Shown here piece after piece: positions 1-4,565 of a stretch of DNA of 8,581 bases. Below the pieces are notes generated by a model. The model did not search any database. It was not told where the DNA came from and was given only the letters and a program-made list of their open reading frames with translations. Made by a program: the position numbers and the translations under genes. Within the stretch, counting starts at the first letter, position 1, and every line of letters begins with the position of its first letter. Source of the stretch: Bacteroidales bacterium UBA714 (GTDB taxonomy: Bacteria; Bacteroidota; Bacteroidia; Bacteroidales; UBA932); assembly GCA_002298075.1 (NCBI GenBank), contig DBLW01000017.1, positions 1 through 8,581 on the forward strand. The letters are read 5' to 3'.

Positions 1-27
1 TAAAAGGTCTATGAAGTCTCTTTCCAT
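1..27 (-). CDS. Possible N-terminal fragment of a divergent gene (partial)
   Basis: Reading the minus strand from an ATG at 27, nine open codons run to the window edge and give MERDFIDLL, a plausible protein start. A minus-strand -7-like box at 69-76 lies about 42 bp upstream, the usual distance for a short 5' leader. Nine codons are too few to identify a family, and an open stretch this short is easily random. It would be transcribed divergently from engB. Everything beyond the first nine residues lies outside the window. Confidence 0.3.
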
Positions 28-68
28 AAGGTTTCGGACACGTTTTGCGTTTCTTGTTTAAAGCGATA

Positions 69-76
69 CAAATTTA
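69..76 (-). promoter_or_regulatory. Candidate Bacteroidota -7 box, divergent
   Basis: The minus strand reads TAAATTTG, which fits the Bacteroidota primary sigma consensus TAnnTTTG. It faces away from engB and sits about 42 bp before the candidate start at 27. I see no clear TTTG-type -33 element about 20 bp upstream. The 8-bp pattern has six fixed positions and occurs by chance in AT-rich DNA, so support is modest. Confidence 0.35.
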
Positions 77-96
77 GCAAAATTTCCGATACATGC

Positions 97-112
97 GTCA
101 TGATTTCATGAC
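97..112. promoter_or_regulatory. 16-bp dyad between divergent promoters (candidate operator)
   Basis: GTCATGA at 97-103 is followed by TT and then by its exact reverse complement TCATGAC at 106-112. The dyad sits in the gene-free stretch between two opposed -7-like boxes (69-76 minus, 129-136 plus). It ends 16 bp before the engB -7 box and 20 bp before the minus-strand box, so it would cover the -33 region of both. This layout is typical of an operator for a dimeric regulator. No regulator can be named, and with a 2-bp spacer an RNA hairpin is unlikely. Confidence 0.35.
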
Positions 113-128
113 AAATAAAAAAAATCGC

Positions 129-136
129 TATCTTTG
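129..136 (+). promoter_or_regulatory. Bacteroidota -7 box for the engB-prs-der unit
   Basis: TATCTTTG matches the Bacteroidota -7 consensus TAnnTTTG exactly. A weak -33 candidate, TTTC at 104-107, lies 21 bp upstream and inside the dyad at 97-112. Transcription would begin near 142, about 20 nt before the engB ATG at 164. This would be the main promoter of the four-gene unit that ends at the terminator at 3348-3393. Confidence 0.6.
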
Positions 137-163
137 TCGGCTGATTTTGAGACCTCATGCATT

Positions 164-772
164 ATGAAGATCACTGAAGCGTTATTTGCCGGCAGCAGTA
201 CAAGAATATCCGAGAAGCCGAAACAGAAATTCCCTGAGTTCGCCTTCATCGGCAGATCCAATGTCGGGAAATCATCCCTGATCAATATGCTCTGCAACAA
301 CAGGAAGCTCGCAATGACTTCCAGCAAGCCGGGAAAGACGAAGCTCGTGAACCACTTCCTAATAAACAGGCAGTGGTATCTGGTTGACCTTCCGGGCTAC
401 GGCTACGCGAAGATGTCGGCCACAGGAAAGCAGAAACTGGAGCAGATTATCCGCAACTACATCAATCTTTCTGAAGAGATGGTCATGCTCTTTGTCCTCA
501 TTGACTCGCGCCATGACATAGGCAAGGTTGACATGGACTTCCTTACGGAACTGGGCCAGAGCGGGATTCCTTTTGCGATAATTTTCACGAAAGGCGACAA
601 GAACGGGCCCAACGTGACCAAGGAGCAGACCGAAAGGATGAAGCGCCAGATTCTCGAATTCTGGGAGGAACTTCCTCCGACTTTCATAAGCTCATCCCAG
701 ACAGGCATGGGACGAGATGAGATACTTGATTACATCGGTGACGTGCTGTCATCGCTGGAAAATGCCAAATAG
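164..772 (+). CDS. engB: EngB/YsxC/YihA ribosome-biogenesis GTPase
   Basis: A 202-residue TRAFAC-class GTPase needed in well-studied bacteria for late assembly of the 50S ribosomal subunit in the cytoplasm. Visible motifs are G1 GRSNVGKS (30-37), a G2 region SSKPGKTKLVN with Thr59, the EngB-typical G3 DLPGYG (75-80), G4 TKGD (142-145) and a G5-like SSS (176-178). Length is normal for the family. I chose the ATG at 164 because MKITEALFAG aligns with the usual EngB N-terminus, while an in-frame TTG at 134 lies inside the predicted -7 box. The gene leads a tight unit with prs 23 bp downstream, then a small Cys-rich gene and der, another ribosome-assembly GTPase. Nothing suggests truncation. Confidence 0.97.
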   Translation: MKITEALFAGSSTRISEKPKQKFPEFAFIGRSNVGKSSLINMLCNNRKLAMTSSKPGKTKLVNHFLINRQWYLVDLPGYGYAKMSATGKQKLEQIIRNYINLSEEMVMLFVLIDSRHDIGKVDMDFLTELGQSGIPFAIIFTKGDKNGPNVTKEQTERMKRQILEFWEELPPTFISSSQTGMGRDEILDYIGDVLSSLENAK

Positions 773-795
773 CAGAACCAAACCCTCACAATACG

Positions 796-1746
796 ATGCA
801 CAACGAACACAAAATGAAACTTTTCGCATGCAGGGCCTCCAAAGACTTTGCTGTGAAAGTCGCCAAAGCACTCAACCTCGACCTTGGCGAGTCTGATGTA
901 CTGACATTCAGCGACGGCGAGTTCCAGCCGTCCTTCAACGAGAGCGTCAGGGGAGCTACAGTATTTATCGTGCAGTCAACATGCCCTCCGACAGACAACC
1001 TTTTCGAGCTCCTGCTCATGGCTGATGCCGCAAAAAGAGCCTCTGCACACAGCGTAATCGCCGTTATGCCTTATTTCGGATGGGCACGCCAGGACCGCAA
1101 GGACAAGCCGAGGGTTTCAATCGGAGCCAAGCTTGTGGCCAACATGCTTCACGCCGCAGGATGCGACAGGGTCATGACATGTGACCTGCATGCGGACCAG
1201 ATACAGGGCTTCTTCGACTTCCCGGTTGACCATATATATGCAAGTACGGTATTCCTGCCGTACCTCAAGGCAAAGAACATAGAGAACCTGGCCATCGCCG
1301 CACCTGACATGGGAGGTGCCAAAAGGGCCAACGCATATGCAAGATACCTCCAGTGTCCTGTCATCATATGCCACAAGTCACGTGAGAAAGCCAATGTAGT
1401 AGGCTCAATCACGGCAATCGGAGACATCGAGGGCAAGAATGTGGTCATCGTGGATGACATCATAGACACCGCCGGCACCCTCGCAAAGGCTGCGAACGTG
1501 CTCAAGGACATGGGAGCGGCAAGCGTGCGTGCATGCGCGACACACGCCGTATTCTCAGGCCCGGCATATGAGAGGATAGCCGAGTCTGCCCTCGAGGAAG
1601 TGCTCGTATCCGACACGATTCCGCTCAGCCAGGACCCTTCAAAGGACAAGAGCAAGATTACCGTGCTGACAATGACGGATATCTTCGCAGACATCATAAA
1701 CAAGGTTTACAACTACGAGGAAATCAGTTCAAGCTTCATAAACTGA
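796..1746 (+). CDS. prs: Ribose-phosphate pyrophosphokinase (PRPP synthetase)
   Basis: Transfers pyrophosphate from ATP to ribose 5-phosphate, making PRPP for purine, pyrimidine, NAD, histidine and tryptophan synthesis. The 316-residue length is typical of class I enzymes. Visible motifs are FSDGEF (38-43), the nucleotide-binding stretch YFGWARQDRKDKPR (93-106), DLHADQIQGFFD (130-141) with its conserved His, the catalytic loop KSREKAN (194-200) with Lys194 and Arg196, and the PRPP-binding loop VDDIIDTAGT (219-228). The C-terminal EEISSSFIN resembles the usual end of the family. The start could also be Met7 at 814 (MKLFACRAS), which aligns equally well with relatives; I kept the first ATG. Gaps of 23 bp upstream and 7 bp downstream imply cotranscription with its neighbours. 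In known family members activity depends on Mg2+ and phosphate and is inhibited by ADP. Confidence 0.98.
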   Translation: MHNEHKMKLFACRASKDFAVKVAKALNLDLGESDVLTFSDGEFQPSFNESVRGATVFIVQSTCPPTDNLFELLLMADAAKRASAHSVIAVMPYFGWARQDRKDKPRVSIGAKLVANMLHAAGCDRVMTCDLHADQIQGFFDFPVDHIYASTVFLPYLKAKNIENLAIAAPDMGGAKRANAYARYLQCPVIICHKSREKANVVGSITAIGDIEGKNVVIVDDIIDTAGTLAKAANVLKDMGAASVRACATHAVFSGPAYERIAESALEEVLVSDTIPLSQDPSKDKSKITVLTMTDIFADIINKVYNYEEISSSFIN

Positions 1747-1753
1747 CGACAGG

Positions 1754-1999
1754 ATGGAAATCTTCGTAGCCGCCCTCATACTTGTCGGACTCTGTGTCAT
1801 AGGCCTTGGATTCAACATCATATTCAGGAAAAACGGGAAATTCCCCGAGACTGAGATAGAAAACAACAAGGAGATGCGTAAGAGGGGCATAAGATGCGCC
1901 AGAGAAGAGGAAATGAGGATATGGGGCCGCAAAAACGGCAAGGACAACCCTTCATGCAGTGACCTCGGCTGCAGTGACTGCAGCGCAGGCTGCCATTAA
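1754..1999 (+). CDS. Small single-pass membrane protein with Cys-rich tail
   Basis: An 81-residue protein of unknown function. One hydrophobic segment (about 4-24) is followed by the basic FRKNGK, which by the positive-inside rule puts the tail in the cytoplasm. The middle has a charged core, KFPETEIENNKEMRKRGIRCA (29-49), that I believe recurs in small Bacteroidota 'membrane or secreted' proteins; this is from memory and unchecked. The tail holds four cysteines (68, 73, 76, 80) and a terminal His81, with Cys48 earlier, a pattern that could bind a metal or iron-sulfur cluster. It lies 7 bp after prs and 14 bp before der, so it is very likely cotranscribed. Start and frame are supported by the tight packing and by overlap with no other credible gene. 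NqrM and FeoB-associated Cys-rich proteins have a similar general layout but different core sequences. Confidence 0.8.
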   Translation: MEIFVAALILVGLCVIGLGFNIIFRKNGKFPETEIENNKEMRKRGIRCAREEEMRIWGRKNGKDNPSCSDLGCSDCSAGCH

Positions 2000-2013
2000 A
2001 CAATTATTTTATT

Positions 2014-3321
2014 ATGAGCCTTTTAGCTATTGTGGGCAGGCCGAATGTCGGAAAGTCCACACTTTTCAACCGCCTTGTGGGAATGAGGCAGGCAATAGTG
2101 GACGAGACGGCCGGAGTTACGCGCGACAGGCACTACGGAAGGTGCGAATGGTGCGGAACCGAGTTCTCGGTCGTTGATACTGGAGGATACACCTCGAATT
2201 CGGATGACGTATTTGAGGAGGAAATCCGCAAACAGATAATGCTTGCCGTAGAAGAAGCATCCGTCGTGCTTTTCATGGTTGAGGCCGGCACCGGAATAAC
2301 GGATTACGATGAGGAAATCGCGGACATACTGCGCCGCAGCGGCAAACCGGTAGTGCTTGCCGTGAATAAGGTGGATACCGGAGACAAGATGTATGATTCA
2401 TACCAGTTCTATTCACTCGGCCTGGGAGAGGTATGGAGCATTTCATCTGCTAACGGAAGCGGCACGGGAGACCTGCTGGACGAAATTGTCAGGCTTCTTC
2501 CAGAAGAAGACCCGGACAAGGACGAGCATCCGGAGCTTCCGCACTTCACCATCGTGGGCAAGCCGAATGTCGGAAAGTCATCCCTGACAAATGCGCTCCT
2601 GGGACGTGACAGGAACATTGTCACCCCCGTGGCAGGCACTACACGCGACTCCATAGCCACCCTGTACAACAAGTTCGGACATGAGTTCATGCTTGTCGAT
2701 ACGGCCGGAATGAGGAAAAAGGCCAAGGTGCACGAAGACCTTGAGTTCTATTCCGTAATGAGGTCCATCAGGGCCATCGAGCATTCTGACGTCTGCATAC
2801 TCATGGTTGACGCACAGACCGGAATAGAGGCTCAGGACATGAGCATCTTCAACCTTATCCAGCGCAACCGCAAGGGATGCGTGGTCGTTGTGAACAAGTG
2901 GGATACCATTGAGAAGGACAGCAACACGATGAAAGAGTATGTCGAGGCAATCAAGTCAAGGCTCGCCCCTTTCAATGACCTTCCAATCATATTCACCTCC
3001 GTCATAAACAAGCAGAGGATAATGGATGTGCTCAATGCGGCCGCTCATGTATATGAGAACTACTCAAGGAAAATACCGACTTCGAAGCTCAATGAGGAGA
3101 TGCTCCCTGAAATAGAGAACTATCCGCCTCCGGCATGGAAGGGAAAGTATATCAAGATAAAATATGCGACCCAGCTGCCGACGCGTTTCCCGTCATTCGC
3201 ATTTTTCTGCAATCTGCCGCAGTACATACGCGAGCCTTACAGGAGATTCATCGAGAACAGACTGCGCGAGAAATTCGACCTTCTCGGATGTCCGGTACAG
3301 GTGTTCTTCCGCCAGAAATGA
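2014..3321 (+). CDS. der: Der/EngA double-domain ribosome-assembly GTPase
   Basis: A 435-residue protein with two tandem G domains and a C-terminal KH-like domain, the signature of Der (EngA), which acts in 50S subunit maturation. Domain 1 shows G1 GRPNVGKS (8-15), G3 DTGG (55-58) and G4 NKVD (118-121). An acidic linker (about 164-174) leads to domain 2 with G1 GKPNVGKS (182-189), G3 DTAG (229-232), G4 NKWD (294-297) and a G5-like TSV (328-330), where SA is more usual. The KH-like domain runs from about 352 to the end and contains KIKYATQLPTRFPSF. Length is normal. It is the last gene of the engB-prs unit, and the terminator hairpin begins 26 bp after its stop. The leader TTATTTTATT before the ATG has no Shine-Dalgarno sequence. 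Confidence 0.98.
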   Translation: MSLLAIVGRPNVGKSTLFNRLVGMRQAIVDETAGVTRDRHYGRCEWCGTEFSVVDTGGYTSNSDDVFEEEIRKQIMLAVEEASVVLFMVEAGTGITDYDEEIADILRRSGKPVVLAVNKVDTGDKMYDSYQFYSLGLGEVWSISSANGSGTGDLLDEIVRLLPEEDPDKDEHPELPHFTIVGKPNVGKSSLTNALLGRDRNIVTPVAGTTRDSIATLYNKFGHEFMLVDTAGMRKKAKVHEDLEFYSVMRSIRAIEHSDVCILMVDAQTGIEAQDMSIFNLIQRNRKGCVVVVNKWDTIEKDSNTMKEYVEAIKSRLAPFNDLPIIFTSVINKQRIMDVLNAAAHVYENYSRKIPTSKLNEEMLPEIENYPPPAWKGKYIKIKYATQLPTRFPSFAFFCNLPQYIREPYRRFIENRLREKFDLLGCPVQVFFRQK

Positions 3322-3334
3322 CGCAGAAAGGACA

Positions 3335-3426
3335 CAAGAACAATCAAGGGGCGGCCTTAAGTCAATCGACTTGCGGCCGCCCCTCTTTCTTTTAACCCTT
3401 ATTATTAACAACTAAACTAACTGCGT
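3335..3426 (-). ncRNA. Speculative short RNA from the sigma-54-like promoter
   Basis: If the -24/-12 element at 3437-3452 is active, transcription should start near 3426 and run leftward. It would cross about 42 nt of A-rich leader and then the GC-rich hairpin at 3383-3348, followed by a moderately U-rich tail. Termination there would give an RNA of roughly 80-92 nt ending in a stable hairpin. Read-through would give an RNA antisense to the 3' end of der. No credible ORF follows the promoter. The RNA is inferred entirely from promoter plus hairpin, and both ends are estimates. Confidence 0.18.
3348..3393 (+). terminator. Strong intrinsic terminator after der
   Basis: GGGGCGGCC (3348-3356) pairs perfectly with GGCCGCCCC (3375-3383). 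The helix continues inward through one T/C mismatch, a T-G wobble and AAGTC/GACTT to a 4-nt loop, AATC. A T-rich run, TCTTTCTTTT, follows at 3384-3393. This is a classic Rho-independent terminator for the engB-prs-der unit. On the minus strand the hairpin is followed by the less T-rich TTGATTGTTCTTG, so it might also weakly stop transcription arriving from the convergent minus-strand side. Confidence 0.88.
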
Positions 3427-3436
3427 AACTGCATAT

Positions 3437-3452
3437 TGCAAAGCCTGTGCCA
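3437..3452 (-). promoter_or_regulatory. Sigma-54 (RpoN) -24/-12-like promoter, leftward
   Basis: The minus strand reads TGGCACAGGCTTTGCA. It matches the RpoN consensus TGGCAC-N5-TTGCW at every fixed base, with the invariant GG and GC ten bases apart, a pyrimidine just before TGG, and an A at the predicted start near 3426. It lies in the gene-free interval between the convergent der and DUF4783-like genes, just past the stop of the latter. A sigma-54 activator gene elsewhere in the window makes RpoN in this organism plausible. Downstream there is only the der terminator hairpin and the antisense of der. A chance match cannot be excluded without counting hits across the genome. Confidence 0.45.
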
Positions 3453-3477
3453 AAAGTCCCGCAAGAATCAGAGGGAA

Positions 3478-3891
3478 TCAGTCAGGGCGCTCTATCTTGA
3501 GATGCTGTATGTTATAGGACGAGTCCTTATATCCGACAAAAATCGTCACTATGAACATCTCCCCACCTGCCGTCAGCGTTCCGATGGCGTATTTCATGTT
3601 CATCCTGCCTGTCTTATGGGTGATTTCAAAGGAACGCGGAGTATATGACCGGAAAAACGACTTCATAATCTGGCAGGCCTGATTCCTGCTCGAATCGTTC
3701 GATGAGGAGAATATCGTTATTTCAAGATTGTCTGAAAACCATGCTGACAATTTCTCGGCATCTCCGGCCGCAATGTATTTGGCAATCGGCGTGAAGACAT
3801 CATAGCCGTCTCCCTGGGCATAAGAGGACACCGGGAAGACCATCAGGACTGCAGCCGCAGCCCATACGGACGCTGTTCTATGTTTCATCAT
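3478..3891 (-). CDS. DUF4783-like exported protein
   Basis: A 137-residue secreted protein. The N-terminus has a basic start (MMKHR), a hydrophobic stretch (about 8-23) and a likely signal peptidase I site after SYA (Ala25/Gln26), so the mature protein of about 112 residues should be periplasmic. The mature part resembles Bacteroidota DUF4783 proteins: IAKYIAAGDAEKLSAWFSDNLEIT (37-60), then KSFF...RSFEITHKTG, YAIGTLTAGGEMFIV (101-115) and a final IQHLKIERPD. The first of these looks like the opening helix and strand of NTF2/SnoaL-like folds, so a small ligand-binding or scaffold fold is possible; no enzymatic function can be assigned. Met1 (3891) and Met2 (3888) are equally possible starts. 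It diverges from rlmH across a 192-bp gap; I recall DUF4783 genes near rlmH in other Bacteroidota, but could not check this. It converges on der. Confidence 0.82.
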   Translation of the reverse strand: MMKHRTASVWAAAAVLMVFPVSSYAQGDGYDVFTPIAKYIAAGDAEKLSAWFSDNLEITIFSSSNDSSRNQACQIMKSFFRSYTPRSFEITHKTGRMNMKYAIGTLTAGGEMFIVTIFVGYKDSSYNIQHLKIERPD

Positions 3892-3923
3892 GACTTTTCT
3901 TGTGATTGGAACGCAACGTATTG

Positions 3924-3931
3924 CAAAAATC
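3924..3931 (-). promoter_or_regulatory. Weak -7-like box for the DUF4783-like gene
   Basis: The minus strand reads GATTTTTG, one base off TAnnTTTG, and lies about 33 bp upstream of the start at 3891, giving a leader of about 27 nt. No good -33 element is seen at the expected distance. Nothing else in the 3892-4083 gap looks like a better leftward promoter. Confidence 0.25.
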
Positions 3932-4026
3932 GGACCCGAGCAGGCCAGGAGAAGCCGTCAATCAACATTCCCGCGCATCTGGGACGGTATTTTTACATGC
4001 GTCTCGGCAAAACTTTACAAGCAAGC

Positions 4027-4059
4027 TTGACATTCTGCTCTCGACTTTGTGTATATTTG
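4027..4059 (+). promoter_or_regulatory. Promoter of rlmH and the kinase gene
   Basis: TATATTTG (4052-4059) matches the Bacteroidota -7 consensus TAnnTTTG exactly. TTG at 4027-4029, within TTGACA (4027-4032), sits 22 bp upstream and can serve as the -33 element. The start of transcription would be near 4065, giving a leader of about 19 nt before the rlmH ATG at 4084. The TTGACA also resembles a conventional sigma-70 -35 box, although the matching -10 would be poorly spaced. Confidence 0.65.
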
Positions 4060-4083
4060 CGCTGATTTAAGAAACCGCGTCTG

Positions 4084-4557
4084 ATGAAAATGACTTTGCT
4101 TACTGTCGGAAAGACCGACAAGGGATGGATAAGGGAAGGCCTGGAGATATACATGTCAAGGCTAAAGCATTATGTTCCTTTTCAAATGATTGAAATCCCT
4201 GAGCTTAAAAATGTCTCCGCACTCACCAGGGAGCAGATAAAGGCAAGGGAAGGAGAGCTGATTCTGAAAAATGTGCAGCCCTCCGATGAGCTCGTGCTGC
4301 TTGACGAGAGAGGCAGGATATATTCCTCGACGGAACTGGCAGGAATGCTGCAGGACAAGATGGCCCGCAGCGGCAGGGACATGGTTTTCGTCATAGGCGG
4401 AGCGTACGGATTCTCAGATGAAGTTTACCGCAGGGCAGGCTCAATGCTGTCCCTTTCAAAAATGACATTTTCACACCAGATGGTCAGGGTGATATTTGCG
4501 GAGCAGATATACAGAGCCTTCACGATAATGCGCGGAGAGCCTTACCATCACGAATAA
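4084..4557 (+). CDS. rlmH: RlmH, 23S rRNA pseudouridine-1915 N3-methyltransferase
   Basis: A SPOUT-class methyltransferase that uses S-adenosylmethionine to methylate N3 of pseudouridine 1915 in helix 69 of 23S rRNA, on assembled 70S ribosomes in the cytoplasm. The 157-residue length is typical (E. coli RlmH has 155). Visible family features are the N-terminal strand TLLTVGKTDKGW, FQMIEIPELKN (33-43), LDERG (73-77), the SAM-binding knot loop FVIGGAYGF (102-110) and LSLSKMTFSHQMVRVIFAEQ (122-141), ending in the conserved PYHHE. ATG at 4084 gives MKMTLL; ATG at 4090 is an alternative. The histidine kinase gene starts 8 bp after the stop, so the two are very probably cotranscribed. Confidence 0.97.
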   Translation: MKMTLLTVGKTDKGWIREGLEIYMSRLKHYVPFQMIEIPELKNVSALTREQIKAREGELILKNVQPSDELVLLDERGRIYSSTELAGMLQDKMARSGRDMVFVIGGAYGFSDEVYRRAGSMLSLSKMTFSHQMVRVIFAEQIYRAFTIMRGEPYHHE

Positions 4558-4563
4558 GAGGAG
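4558..4563 (+). promoter_or_regulatory. Shine-Dalgarno sequence of the kinase gene
   Basis: GAGGAG lies 2 nt before the ATG at 4566, immediately after the rlmH stop codon. Most genes here (engB, prs, der, rlmH) have AT-rich or otherwise SD-less leaders, as is usual in Bacteroidota, so a purine-rich site stands out. The distance is short, and its use by the ribosome is an inference. It supports the 4566 start and suggests translation linked to that of rlmH. Confidence 0.45.
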
Positions 4564-4565
4564 AC

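Noticed and set aside
134..163. Upstream TTG start that would add ten residues to EngB
   Set aside because: The TTG is part of the predicted -7 box (TATCTTTG, 129-136), so it would not be in the mRNA. The ATG at 164 gives the usual EngB N-terminus.
1316..1321. Minus-strand TGGCAC inside prs as another -24 element
   Set aside because: No TTGC lies five bases downstream; the following bases are CTCCCATGTC.
1149..1703. 184-codon minus-strand open frame within prs
   Set aside because: It is fully antisense to the catalytic part of a clear Prs protein and shows no family resemblance.
2393..2726. Short open frames on both strands inside der
   Set aside because: They overlap the intact second G domain of Der and have no start context, motifs or neighbours to support them.
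3193..3411. Minus-strand frame starting with TTG just downstream of the sigma-54-like promoter
   Set aside because: It begins 15 nt after the predicted start, which is tempting, but it runs through the der terminator hairpin and then antisense to der. Its composition resembles no protein family, so a coding role is unlikely.
3906..3925. GG...GC pair upstream of the DUF4783-like gene as a second sigma-54 promoter (plus strand)
   Set aside because: The distance between GG and GC is 13 bases instead of 10, and the surrounding bases do not fit TGGCAC or TTGC spacing.
4018..4029. Small inverted repeat CAAGC-AA-GCTTG upstream of rlmH
   Set aside because: Five-base arms are too short to stand out from chance, and part of it is explained by the -33 element.
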